Shown: positions 22,501-33,581 of the stretch, one piece after another
Layout of the letters: each line of letters opens with the position of its first letter
Numbering within the stretch: the first letter of the stretch is position 1
Source: Amoebophrya sp. A120
Taxonomy: Eukaryota > Sar > Dinophyceae > Syndiniales > Amoebophryaceae
Direction: 5' to 3'
Assembly: GCA_905178155.1 (NCBI GenBank)
Contig: CAJINV010000003.1
Span: 5,671,985-5,735,984, forward strand
DNA length: 64,000 bases
Translations under genes and position numbers: made by a program
Notes under the pieces: model-generated
Seen by the model: the letters and a program-made list of their open reading frames with translations, nothing else
Database searches by the model: none
Told to the model about the DNA's origin: nothing

Positions 22501-25457
22501 CGCCAAACAGAAACGGAAACGTCACCACGCTAAACAGCACGGGGGAAACTTCCTGGTACCGCGGGATGCCGTAGGTGAACACGAGCTCCTGGAAAGGCCC
22601 GGTCAACTCGTTACTGCGAAAAAACGTGGGCGGCACCGGCAGGGGATCTAAACGAGGTGGACCACTTCCATATTTTCTACATCAATCTGCGGGCCGGTTT
22701 TTTTACAAGTAAGTTCTATGCTCGTCGGCTGCTCTAAAAAGAAATCTTAATATGCAGAGCTTGATTCACAAACTTTTACACTGCGCTGGTCGGTGGAAAG
22801 TAGTTCATTGAAAATAAACTGTGCACGAATAACCGTGAAGATACCAGGCGGGCGCAGCTCTGCTGTGGGCCCGTGGTGGTACTTTTCGTCGATCCAGTCG
22901 TTGACCAAGCGGTCGGACACCAGCATCGAGGAAACTTGGGAGGAGCTCGCCCTAAGCAGCAGCTGCCGGATGCGGTCCTCTTCCGCCACCGGATACCACA
23001 CGTCGCACCGCAGCAAGGCGCCCTCCCCCTGGAAGAAGTTCAGTGTGGCGTAGATCGCCTTCTCCTTCTGCAGAAACATCGCGTAGTCATCCAGCAGCGG
23101 GTTGTGCGACACCGGCTGGATGGCCTTCAGCCGCCGCACATCTTCGGCCAAAAACGTGGCGCCCGCCGCCCGCGCGGACGTGCGCTCGCGGATGTCGTCC
23201 CGCAGCGCCCGGAGGCGAGCGGGCGCGCGCTCCTCCTCCACGACATCGTACAGGTGGGCCCCGAATTGCTGGCACAGCCGCAGCATTTTCTCGCGCATGT
23301 AGCTGCCGCTGTGTCCTCGGGTATTGGCATTTTGATTTTGCGTGGACGGCCCCTGATCCTGGAAGTACAGTATGAACACCGTTCGCCGAGCCTCCTGCAT
23401 CCGCCCCGGCTTTTTCGGGTCTTCCAAGGGCGTTGGCAGGTCCTGAGTTGTACGAAGATCGAAGGCGCGGATAGTCGCCAAGTAGCATTTTTCTGCTACT
23501 TTCTTTATAGCCTTTGACTTTGAAACAGAAAGGAAAATCAAATGCCAGGAGCGCCTTGTAGTTTTCATACATGCGACTCTCCGAATAGAAACAAAGGATC
23601 TGCAATGCATGGCACCTACCTGAAACTGCGAGAAGGCGTTTCCGAGGGTGGCACGAAACAGGAACCGCTGAAATCGCTGGCGATCCAATTCGGATATGGT
23701 TCCAGTCACGCGCGTATCACAGGAAAATGTTTCAGGGAGAGGCGACGAGGAGTAGAGTAGCTGCGGGTGTGTTGCCGAACATGTCTGCAAAACATCCAGA
23801 GGAGCGAGCCAAAAAAATCTACGTCTACCGGGTCAGAGAAACCGCCATGCAAATTACCAGGACCCGCTCCTCTGCCGCCTGATACAAAACCGAATACATA
23901 CAACGGTCATCAATTTCCGTTACGAAGACAACAGGCAAAATTTCCGTCACTTGAACCATGCATGACCACACTATTTCATTTTTATCATTGACACCGCCCT
24001 TACCGCTGTGCATACCGCGTAAGAACGACCGGCCGGCCAACAACCACCACTTGTGGCAGCTCTGTTTCTATCAGAGTAAAACCTCGAAATACACCAACTT
24101 CAAACAAACCAACCTGCTTGCGAGACAGAATGTTTCGTACGACAGAATCTGTCACCGGGCCGAAGAAGTGCAGATATGATGCTAAGGTCAGATTTTCAAG
24201 GCAAGCATAAAGTTCAAGTTCCACTCCTGGGCCCTTACAAGGACGTCATCTTCCTGAGGAGGTTTAGGAGGTTGTATTTTCATTTTGTACTTCCGGTTCC
24301 GTCTCGGCTCCCCGCCGCGGACTCGGTCCTGCGCTCGCTGACCGGACTGCCGAGACCCTGCAGGTCCTCCAGGCCATAGCATCCTCCAGAAAATCACTAA
24401 TGCAAGTACAGACAAATCTGTCATCGGCCAGGGCTGGCAAACAAATAGTACATTACAAGAAAATAACGCGTTTTGAATCTAAGAAGTGCCGTACTGTCAA
24501 AGACTACCTAGCTCTTTTGTAGAGGATACGTACACCGTCTGTAGCACGTGTATTTCCTCGACCGCGGCATTCTTCGCCTGGACGAATCCGCTGTTAGTCG
24601 ACTGGAAACTAACAAAGTCTGCGTAAATACCGCGCAGGGCGGCCTCAACTTTGTCCAGCGTGTACCCGTCCACTGCCTCCGACTCGTTGTTCGCCAGTCC
24701 TGCGCTGCGTTCCCCTCGACCCGAACCAGAGCGAACGATGGACGACGAGCTGGCCTCGCGGCGGAGAAAGCTTTCGACGCCACCTGGCGGTCGCATGGCG
24801 GGGTCGGCACCACCGTCCCGCGCGAGCAGGGGTCCTTCTAGCTCGCTGGGCGAGCTGGGGACAATCAGCATGCCGGTCGACGTGGGGCCGTTATCAAATT
24901 TAAAAATTAAAATCCCCCCGCCGCATGCTCGAAAGGGAAATAAATTCGTTGCGCAGCTGATTTATGTACACAGATCTAGTATCTGCATCTTACACGACAG
25001 GAAGAACGCAGGCCTGTTTAAAAATTATGCAACCGTCTAGCAGCTGAGCATGGCTGCATCGTCTGCCGTCACCTAAGACGCACCACCGACTGCCTACAGA
25101 ATGTGCCTTGAAGTTCGTGGTGTTACAGTTCGTATATACAACTGCAGCATCAGAAATTCCCGTTTGCCAACTATCGGCGGGGGGGCGAGGATGGTATTTT
25201 TCCTCAGGATAGCTCTCCACATCGCCCGTGAACATCGAAGCGAGCTCCTCCCGCAGAAACCGGACTATGCGCTCCAGCTCCTCAATGCGCTGGGTGTACC
25301 TCTTGTACGGGCGGGCGGAAGGCAGCACGTGCCCCGCCTGCTCGTCGCGAAACTGCAGGTTGACTTCGTACCCGATTGCGTCCACCATCTGCCGGGCACC
25401 CTCCACCGGTAGTACAAGCGTGCCCGCACGCATGGGCTCGCTGCGCAAAACCCCCAT
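19518..25457 (-). CDS. V-type H+-ATPase subunit a, copy A (1219 aa, large insertions)
   Basis: Exons: 25457-25212, 24886-24508, 24383-24290, 23710-23620, 23442-22844, 22667-21321, 21068-20916, 20797-20532, 20246-19975 and 19730-19518 (3660 nt, in frame). Subunit a couples the V1 stator to the V0 proton channel in endomembranes. The N-terminus ([19 protein letters not shown]) and the C-terminal membrane domain are typical. [20 protein letters not shown] holds the essential TM7 arginine, and [14 protein letters not shown] the second conserved arginine. Residue after the TM7 arginine is Gln, versus Leu or Met in copies B and C. About 300 hydrophilic residues are inserted in a loop after NVFGSRW, and about 60 in the N-terminal domain, making it far longer than the usual 800-900. 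Introns are a mix of GT-AG and TIR units. The exon 3/4 junction (24289-23711) is non-canonical and least certain. Confidence 0.9.
19736..19974 (-). mobile_element. Introner-like intron in V-ATPase copy A, 4/5 TSD
   Basis: A 239-bp unit with ends TATCATCC… and …CTGATA in minus-strand reading. The flanks are GAAGA and GAAGG. Removal with one flank gives [13 protein letters not shown], which lines up residue for residue with GFAVWLMVTF in copy C, where this position has no intron. The TIR is short (TATCA). Confidence 0.75.
21074..21320 (-). mobile_element. Introner-like intron in V-ATPase copy A
   Basis: A 247-bp unit with minus-strand ends TATGCAAATGAAAG and the inverse of TATGCAGAGAAAG (TIR of about 13 bp). 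The flanks CTCAC and CTACA are partly matched. Excision gives [15 protein letters not shown], equal in length to MNSLKMKMAVLF in copy C. No GT donor is present. Confidence 0.7.
22671..22843 (-). mobile_element. Short introner-like intron in V-ATPase copy A
   Basis: A 173-bp unit starting TATCTTCACGG and ending GTAGAAAATA on the minus strand. Only TGG is shared at the flanks. The frame closes ([11 protein letters not shown]) if the unit and TGG are removed. A GT-AG choice (CCTG|GTATCT … GTAG|AAAAT) exists but runs into a stop, so I rejected it. Confidence 0.55.
24892..25211 (-). mobile_element. Introner-like intron, family B-like, in V-ATPase copy A
   Basis: A 320-bp unit. The minus start TATCCTGAGGAAAAATACC matches family B (44360-44703 in copy C). 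The other end reads TATCAAATTTAAAAATTAAA inward, and both inner arms reach CCCCCCGCCG. The flanks are GCCGT and GCTCT. Excision joins GDVES to PTSTGMLIV in frame. Confidence 0.7.
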
Positions 25458-26543
25458 AGCGGAGATGTTTGCCTACCGGTGTAGAAAGGGGACCTCCGCT
25501 CACCACAAAATCAGATGCGCACTAGTAATGCGAAGACCTGCGGCAGCACGGATGAGATGTTCTTGCGCGGTCAAGTCACAGTGCACTGGCGTCCACGGAC
25601 CTCATCATGGATAGGCATTTCATCCTTTTTTTCCGCAACTCGATTTGAATTTGTTCCATTGGTGAATCATGCGGCGGGAAAATAAGATGCTGCTTAAACA
25701 ATATGACCAACCCGCTCATGCATCCTTCGTTGTTTGCAGATTTTCACTTCTGCCTGATAAGGACAGCGGCCTGGATCCAGTGCTACAATTTGCGAGTCAC
25801 TCCTGAAGTCATAGCTGCTACTTACCCGCCCATATCAACACTCCATCGACACTCGTAAAAACAAGTTTTACATTCCAAGTGGAAACCAAACAATCCACTT
25901 CAGAAATAACCCGCAGAACAAGCGAGCAGCAGAATGGGCATCTCATGGTCATGCAGCTGCCTCAAGTAGCAGCGCTGTCTTTCCGTTTGGGTAGTTACCA
26001 CGACTGTCCGAGGCGCTTTCGCGCCTTGCGCGTTAAACTGCAGGGACGCAAAAAGAAAAAGCTCGGCGGTGCATTTTTGTTTTTCATTCACCCCGGCGAT
26101 TCATAGGGGAGGCACCACATCTGTAGTGTACTAGAATACAAAAACCAAATAGCGTGACGAGTCGGAGCGCGCCGGCGCTATAGCTCTAGCTCATCGACGT
26201 AGCGAGAGCGACCATGGCACAGACCCGCAAGGCCGGATGTTAGCGGTCCATCGCGCCAGCGGTGCGATTAAAACATATTCTGTTGACAATGTACTAATTT
26301 CTCACGGTAGTGTTGTTTCTCCGCTCCCTCGACAGAGGGAGGCAACAAAGCACTGCATCTAAATTGCAAGTATCTTATTCTTATCGGTGATGAAGATGAT
26401 CAATCTCGATGATGATCTGGCTCTGGGTCAGAGTAAAAACGAAATCAATACAACACGGGGGAGAAGTAGAGAGGAGGGTACAACTACTTACAATGGGGGA
26501 GCATAATTTTAGCACTTTGCGCCCTCGATACACGTACTTCATC
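25458..26543. other. Spacer between channel 3' end and V-ATPase copy A start
   Basis: About 1.1 kb with no supported exon. It must hold the 3' UTR of the channel gene and the 5' region of copy A. I see no TATA box or other promoter motif I would call. Confidence 0.4.
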
Positions 26544-29500
26544 CTAGCCGAAGAGCCCGCCTTGCCGCTTTTTCAGGAGCTGCGATGAGTTCGCGCCCCG
26601 TGCTTCCAATTCCCGTCGCAGGGCTTCGATGCTCTCTTTCAGCACGGCAATTTCCTCTCGTCTCTTCAAACAGCTTTCTTCGATATCTGTGCAATAAGTG
26701 AGTACTAGACGAGTTATTTTCTGATACTTAATCAAACAAATCATAAGGAACTGACATCAACAGAAACAAAGAAGAGAACCGGCAAAAAGAATTCTTTACA
26801 AGTCGATTCGCTGTTGAGACGCTCGATGCGCCGGCCGACCATTTGCTTTCTCACTTCTGCGGACTCACATTTCATTTCGATGTATCGGAAACTGGTCTCC
26901 ATGCTCCGTGTAAAGTGCCTTCTCAGCTGACTTATGTCTAGCACAGAGGCCGGGTTTTGTGGTCGCGTTTGGATAACCTGTAGAGAAAACATTAGCGGCA
27001 CGTGCGAAATCATATACTTAGCATAAAACCGACGCAGTTCATCATGACAGATCTTCATGCTTCGCGACGTACAAAGTTCCTCGACCAAAACGACTGCACA
27101 CCAGAGCAGGAACTGAATGCCATCCTGCCCAGGAGGTCGATACGAGAAAACGAGAACGAAGCAGTACCAGAGTCAGCAGATCAACAAACTACCGCTTTCA
27201 TAAAAACTCTATATGCGCGTCATGAGTATGATGGGATGGTGATATGCAATTCCAAAATGAAAACCGTGAAAACATCAATCAAGATACGAATCGCAGGAAC
27301 TCGATGAACGAAATCTCCTTGCCCTTTGTGACTTCATCCGTGTCGCCCCCACTGTCCGCGGTTTCATTGTCCTCAGTTTCGAATAGTGCGTCCGCCAGCA
27401 GTGCTAGATGCTTCTATGGAATGCAAAAATGTCTGGGTCTGGAAGATTTCGAGATTTCTCATGCTAGTTTGGCATGACTCTGAACTCTGTATTGCGTGGC
27501 CACGAAGACCTCCTCTTGTCTGTCATGCAAAAACGATGTTTCTCATGCGGAATACGCAACAGAGAGCCACGAGAAAATCTGTCATGGTTGGCGGTGCATT
27601 ACAAGGCGCTTTCTGTTCACTGACATGCATCACAAGTTTCCAGACCCAGACATTTTTGCATTTGATAGCTTCGGCTGCACGCCAATTTCGATCAGATTTT
27701 CCCTGACCACGGAGTCACTCAACATTTCGTCGAACTCCCATCGGGAAATAAAACCCGTCTGTCCACGGCAACAGTGCCGCAGTTGCGCGACTACTTGCTT
27801 CTTCCAACCAGCAGCTACTTTAAAAAAACGTACCGATCCCTCTCTACGCCCTTTTCCAATTTCATGTTCTAAACGTCAAGATAATTTTGTCGATCCTACG
27901 ACAACATCGAGTCGTGATGCGTCGCAAATGGTGCTGGGTACTGTAACTCCTATTTCAGGCACAACTGAGGCACTGTTGCATTTGATACCGAGCCGTCCAC
28001 GTCGATCTCTCGGAAAACTTGCGATAGCTTGTATCCCAGAAAAACACTGTGCGGGTAGTCGTGTGAATCTGTGTAGTTAAATAACACAGCGAGCAGAAGA
28101 ACGCAGACATGCATAGTACATTCACATGCTGATGCAGTAGAGTTGACTTTGTCTCTGTCTCAACGTTCTTCGCGTTTATCAATTTGCGTTCTTTCACATG
28201 CAAAAAGTAACCAGTTCCACTGACGCGCCGCTGTTTTTTCGTCGATAACTGGTCTGCTACGTTGCTGATGACGGCTTTTTCCTTCTCTCCGACGGAAACA
28301 GAACTGACGACCTGCCGAGTTTATCGAGTTTGCCATCGCTTCATGTAGTTCTCGTTGTAGGACGACAATCCTGACGCGGAAGACACAATCACGGGTTTTC
28401 ATCTTCCTGATGTAGCAAAAGGCACAGCAACTAGATTTTATTCACGTAGTTGTACCTCCACGAGCACACCGATAAGCATGTTGAGAATGGTGAAGGAAGA
28501 GATCAGGATGTAGAGGAAGAAAGCGAGCAGGTCCCCACCGCTGCCGCCGTCTTTCATTCTGTACAGCAAGTCAGAAACGTCGTCAATCACAGTCCCCGCG
28601 GAAAACAGCGTATACCTTTGTGCGATTCAATAAGAAGTTGCAGCGCAGATCATGAACCCTTAAGCTACACCGCACAGTACGCTCCCGGAAAGACGACTGC
28701 GTTCTTCGTAGTTTTGAAAAATATCGAACTTACTACAAAGAAAAATGTCCAGTTGGTACGCCGCTTTGGAGATGCTCCCGAAATCGTCAAAGAAGTCGGG
28801 GTTGTTTGACCCGATATTTTGGCGGAAGATAATCGCAAACACGTACAGGGCGATGAATAAAAGGAGCAGCGTGCTTCCGACTGCCTTTGTTGCGGTGGAA
28901 ATACCTGTCGTGATTCCAGAAAACAACATCGAGCCGAATGTACTTTTAGACTTCATCTGAACTACAACCTAGATACATCAACAACAACAGGGATAAGGCT
29001 ACATTCTTTTTTTATATCAAAAACGTGTCGGCGGTAACAAAGTGATGCGAACTTACCCTTGAGAAGGGTCAGCAACTCAGGCACGGACCGCATCAGCCGT
29101 ACCAAACGCGTAAGACGGATCAAACGGAGGAGACGTAAAATCGCGAGGTTTCCCGTGCCGCTCCCGCTACCACCGCCCTCCGGGCCTTGTATGAGGGGCA
29201 TGATCCAGGTCTCCAGGATCATGCAACCTACTAAAAAGCTGTCAAACTTGAACCTGACGTAGTGACATTCTGGATTTTGACAATCAAACAGGAGCGCTTC
29301 AGCCGGGAAAGAGCATAGCACTGGTGGTCCTGACTTTACTACACTCAAGACTAAACACATTACAGGCCGACACACTGCAGTCGCATCTTGATCAATGCAT
29401 AATGAATCAGCCAAGAGTCAGAATCGAAACAATTCATCTTACCAGAAATCATTCAAGCAATTCCTCTTCTTCTCGAACGCGACAAAGCGTATCAATACTT

Positions 29501-30487
29501 CACAAATGGTATCCCCCGAAAAAGACCACCCGTGCAGCATTTCCTATGGTTACTATCCTGCTAGTAGCAGCATGCTCCCTGCGCCGCTGGTCAAATTAGT
29601 TCAGTTCGGTAAACAGTAATTATCAGTATGCCTGTACTATGTGCCAAATAGTGACGGCGCGATGTCAACATGTTTGCGAAGTTGATTGACACACGAGCGG
29701 GAAGAGACGCAGTTGCTAGCGGTAATGCTGCTACGAGCAAGAAAAGAGCGCAGTCTGCAAAAAATATCGCACGGGTGCGGCGGATAGGTGAAATAAAGGC
29801 AGAAAAGGTTCTCCATCACGACGAAGTCAATCTCACTGGCACCCAGAGACTCCGTCGCCTTCCCCGACTCCTGCACATTATTGTCTGTGTCGTATCCCAT
29901 CCACAGACCTGTCGTGTATTGACGTTTGATTCAACGACTCCACCTCTATGTCGATCAATTCACATCAAAAATTCAAAAATTTTGGTTCATCTCGTTCTCA
30001 CAAAATAAAGACGCAAAGATTAAATACCATTGAAGACGATGACCGCGAGTGTAAAAAATTCGAAGGTTTGATTTCTGGCAATCATGGCGGAGTAGGATTC
30101 CGTTTCTGACTTGAAGTAGTCACCGCTGTTGTCGGCTGGAGTGCATTGATCAAAGTTGCAAACATTTGGTTCCTCGACACGGAGATCGAGATCCATGTAT
30201 GTGAGACAGAAGGAAAACACAGAGCACACTCATCTTCAGAAAACACTAAAAATAGGCGCTCGTCTAGTACTGTCGCCCATAAGATCAGCAAATCCGGCGT
30301 CATTTTTCAGCTGCTCCTCAATGTCGACCTTCTCGAGGGCCTTTATGTCGGTAAACAGAGCTCCTGGTGGCTTATCTCCCGGTGCCGGACTTGCCGCCTG
30401 CTGGGTCGTCGCGTCGGCCGCCCCCTCCGCACGGTAGCCCCCTCCGCGGACCTCGGGCCGCGGGCTATCTGGCGTTACCTTCGACAT
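26544..30487 (-). CDS. Single-domain voltage-gated cation channel with EF-hand, 607 aa
   Basis: Thirteen exons close in frame (1824 nt): 30487-30282, 30188-30028, 29908-29787, 29504-29443, 29253-29057, 28961-28760, 28615-28456, 28311-28212, 28068-27989, 27758-27668, 27409-27288, 26977-26800 and 26686-26544. One six-helix domain is visible: S1 (FEFFTLAVIVFNGLWMGYD), S2 (DFVVMENLFCLYFT), S3 (FDSFLVGCMILETW), S4 with arginine at every third position (LRLLRLIRLTRLVRLMR), S5 (LLLLFIALYVFAIIF), a pore loop (YTLFSAGTVIDDVSDLL), S6 (FTILNMLIGVLVEVV), an EF-hand (FREIDVDGS…WEF) and a C-terminal coiled coil. Only one domain is present, so four subunits would have to assemble. The EF-hand suggests Ca2+ control. 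Ion selectivity (Ca2+ or Na+) cannot be read from sequence alone. Three introns are introner units and nine fit GT-AG. Confidence 0.9.
27415..27667 (-). mobile_element. Introner-like intron, family A, perfect 5-bp TSD
   Basis: A 253-bp unit with TIR TATGGAATGCAAAAATGTC / TATCAAATGCAAAAATGTC followed by TGGGTCTGGAA on both arms. GCTTC flanks both sides (27410-27414 and 27668-27672). Excision joins GVQPK to HLALLADALFE in the channel's EF-hand region. None of the six possible cut positions in the repeat gives GT-AG, GC-AG or AT-AC. Confidence 0.9.
29510..29786 (-). mobile_element. Introner-like intron in S2-S3 linker of channel
   Basis: A 277-bp unit. The minus ends TATCCGCCGCACCCGTGC and the inverse of TATCCCCCG…CACCCGTGC give a clear TIR sharing CACCCGTGC. 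The flanks (GGTGA and AATGG) have decayed. Excision gives CLYFT|CEVLIRFVAFEKK, the expected S2-S3 linker. Without it the linker exon at 29504-29443 is not found. Confidence 0.75.
30194..30281 (-). mobile_element. Very short introner-like intron (84-88 bp)
   Basis: The minus start TATGGGCGACAG and the inverse end TATGTGAGACAG make a 12-bp TIR. AGATC occurs on both sides (30189-30193 and 30282-30286), but the 3' side is a local AGATCGAGATC repeat, so the duplication could be coincidental. Removing 84 or 93 nt both keep the channel frame. This is the shortest unit in the window. Confidence 0.6.
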
Positions 30488-31269
30488 GATACTTACTGGG
30501 GACGAGCTACAAGAACAAGTATTGGCGCCACTTCTAGATCCGGCTCGCACACACTCTCGTCCTGCAGGTCCCGAAGTACTGCCTCTGCCGAAACCGATCG
30601 AGAAAGGCAGGCAAGTTGCTGGGGCAGGAGCCTCAGTTCTAGCAGTACCAGACGCTCAACATATTCTTCCAAACCGGATCTGCGCAAGACCTCGTCCCGC
30701 TGGACGCGTCTGTGCAGCCGCAGATCTACACTAGTTTTTGTTCGAATTTTTGTTTTGGGTTAGTGAAAATTCGCATCCGAGGATTTTATCGATCCCTCGC
30801 CCCGGAAGTGGAGCTTTTTCAAAATAATGCAGTTTTCAGAAGCGTTTTTTTGCTCTAGAACGCTCGCTCAGGCAGCAACCTCTTCTCACAAAGAAATGCA
30901 ATTTGTATGTGGCATCAAAGTAGTCGCTCATCATTTTATTTTCTCGAATCCATCAAAGAAGCTTTCCAACATTATTTCTCTTCACTCCTATCCTACCCTC
31001 TGCTCACGAGAGGCTCTCCCGTTTGTCTTACCGCTGTTATGCATATCGGGAATCATCACATTTACTGGCATACGAGTAGGAGAACGCTTTTCAACCTACA
31101 AATCAGCAGAGTACTACTTCTAGCCGAGAGTCGCCTGCACGTAAGTATCTCGAGCATCATATGAAAAAGCGAAACTTTTCCGGACAAATGCTTTCTGCAA
31201 ATAGATCATCGCGACTAGTACTTATAGCGCACTTCGATCTAGCCTCCAACGGGCAAACGCATGAAAAGG
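30488..31269. other. Spacer between Hook-like gene and channel gene
   Basis: AT-rich sequence without a supported exon. It holds the 3' end of the Hook-like gene and the 5' end of the channel gene. Confidence 0.4.
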
Positions 31270-33581
31270 TCACGCGGCCGTGGAAAAGAGCGTGTCCGCT
31301 CGTCCTGTTTCACGCAGCACGTGCTTGTACTCAGACAGGAGTTGGTGGTAGCGCAAACCAACTTCGTGAAAGGTACTCGCCATGAGCTGCTGCTCCTGTT
31401 GCCACTGCTTCCGCTCGGATTCCAGTTGATCGCGTGCTATGGGAGATAAAAGCGCCGGCGCTCTCTGACAAGCCATTCTCCCTGCCAACCAAAAGGTACA
31501 AACAGCGACAATTCAAAATGGAGAGAAGTGAGTTCGCATCCTTACGCCCGAGAGATGAAAACAGTGTACTCACAGAGATGCTGTGCTGTTCTTGCTGGGG
31601 ATCTACCCAGAAACAGCATCCATGCAGAACAACAGAAGGGTTCTGACGAGAGAGGTAGAAGAGTCAGACAACTGAATGCTTTTAGTCTTCTTTCATACGC
31701 AGCAGGTCCAGCGCATCCGCGTGCTCCACGAGTGATACGGTCGTCCCAGCCGCACCCTCCTTATCCTGCGCGTTACCCTCCTTGTCCTGCAGGAGTTTCT
31801 CGAACTTCGCAACTCTCTGCTCATACTCGCGGTTCTGGTCTTGGGTTTTCGCCAGCGCCGAAGACAAATCGGCGGCGTCACCCATGGCCTTCAGTGCCTT
31901 CTCCCGTTCCGTCACGCTCTGATTGTAGGCGTCCATCAGCTTTTTCTGCAATTCGGCATTCTTGTCCTGCAGCGCTGTTATGTTCGGGTCCTCGTCTTGC
32001 CCGGCTCTGGTCCCCTCCTTCTTCTCGAGCAGCTGCTGTTCGTTTTCCAGCAGTTGCGCCTTGACGCTCTCAAGGGCCTGCTTCAGCGCTGCGACCTGCG
32101 CTCGGTAGCGTTTCAGCTGGTCCCGCAACGCCTCTTGCTGGAGACTCTCGTCGTTACTACTACTTTCCCCAGCCTCTCCTTGCCGCAAGCGCGTCACCTT
32201 TATTTTTTTCGACGTTCTCATTGCCGTTTTATCGACCTGAGGAAAAAAAGTGAAAGCACATGATTCGTCGGTAATGAATAAGGGCGCAATTTTTTTTCCT
32301 AAAAAAGTTCATGTCATAGTAAAAAATAATTCACGACCAGGCTGCACCTCTGTCTCGAGCATTTCCTTCGCGAGTTGATTCTCTCGTAGGTTTTGCTCCA
32401 CGTCTTGTTGCTTTTTCTGTGCGAGAACCAACTTTTCCTCTGCGCGTGCCCGCTCCACTTCGGCCCGCTTTACTTGTTCCCGCAACTTTTCCACGTCGGC
32501 CCGTAGCTGCTGCGCGATGCCGTCCGAACGTCCTGGGTTTTTTTATGTGACGAGAATACGACTTCTTGAAAAAACCTGCGCGGCTCGAAAGCGCGAAAAT
32601 GCTGCTGACCGGAACACAGGCATGAGATCCATTAATAGCACACAGTAGTAAAGAAAACAAAAATCTCAACGCACCCCCGGCGGCGGTGTCCTTCGTGGAT
32701 TCGTAGAGCAGCCGCATTTCCTCAAACCTCTCGCGCCAATCCTCGCTGTCACTCTGCTGCTTCTTAAGCGCCTCGTACTTCTTCTGCACCTTTTGCAGTT
32801 CCTCCACCCGCGCGCGCAGCAGGTCGCACTCGTCCCGCAGCGTGGTCACCTGCGACTGCAGCTCCTGCTCGCGGTCCTGCGCTCGCGTTTTGTCCCGTTC
32901 ACGCTCGGACGCGTGTTCCACCGCTACTTCGTGAAGCGCGTCGTCGCGCTCGCGCTCGGTGCGTCGCAGGTCGGTGCGGGCCTGCTCCAGTTGCCTCTGC
33001 AGCTGCTCGCAGCGCTCCTCCAGCACTTGGCGCTGCCGCTGCTCGCTAGAAGTAGCGGCACCACTGCTGCTCGAGGAGGAACCACCTTGCTGGAGCCGAG
33101 GCGCCGCCCTGGTCCCCCCGGGGTCCTCCCCGTCCAAAACGTATGTGCCGGGCGCGGACGCGGCGGCCGCCTGCTGTTGCTCGACGCCCTCGTGCATCTT
33201 CTGGATCAGCTGCATTATGACGCGCTGCGTGCTCGAGGAGAGCTTCATGATGCGGGCAATGAAGGTGTTCTTTTCGCTGCACTCCACCGCCACCAGCAGG
33301 ACGAAGCCCAGCAGCTGCAACAGCGCGGCTTCCGTTGGCTTTTCGAAGCCGCGCAGGTCGCTGGCGCGGAAGAGCCGCCGTCGAGGCTCATCTCCTAGTG
33401 CGTCGGCGATCGCACGGTTGGCGTCTGCAAAGTCTTTCACGGGCCGCGGACACCCGGTCACCTTCGCCACCACCTGCCGCACGACTCCCCCGTCCACGAG
33501 TTCGCTGAACTGCCGAACGCTACCCAGCCCCAGATCATTGATCCATTCCACCAACGCAGCTTTCTCAGCCACCTGTGCCAT
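31270..33581 (-). CDS. Hook-like coiled-coil protein, 598 aa
   Basis: Exons 33581-32675, 32532-32348, 32236-31699 and 31436-31270 sum to 1797 nt. All three introns are GT-AG. The N-terminal 150 residues (from MAQVAEKAALVEWINDLGLG) form an all-helical domain resembling the HOOK/CCDC88 N-terminal calponin-like fold, with a hydrophobic helix (LLQLLGFVLLVAVECS) and IMQLIQKM after it. In Hook adaptors this domain binds dynein light intermediate chain. The rest is coiled coil rich in Glu, Gln and Arg, ending with HEVGLRYHQLLSEY. A role as a motor adaptor or cytoskeletal linker is inferred from this layout. A low-complexity Ala/Ser linker separates head and coil. It is the only multi-exon gene here without an introner. 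A general coiled-coil protein is the alternative. Confidence 0.7.

Noticed and set aside
22664-22847. GT-AG intron for the exon 5/6 junction of V-ATPase copy A
   Set aside because: CCTG|GTATCT with GTAG|AAAAT runs into a stop codon after about 15 codons and loses the conserved PPTFFRSNE start.
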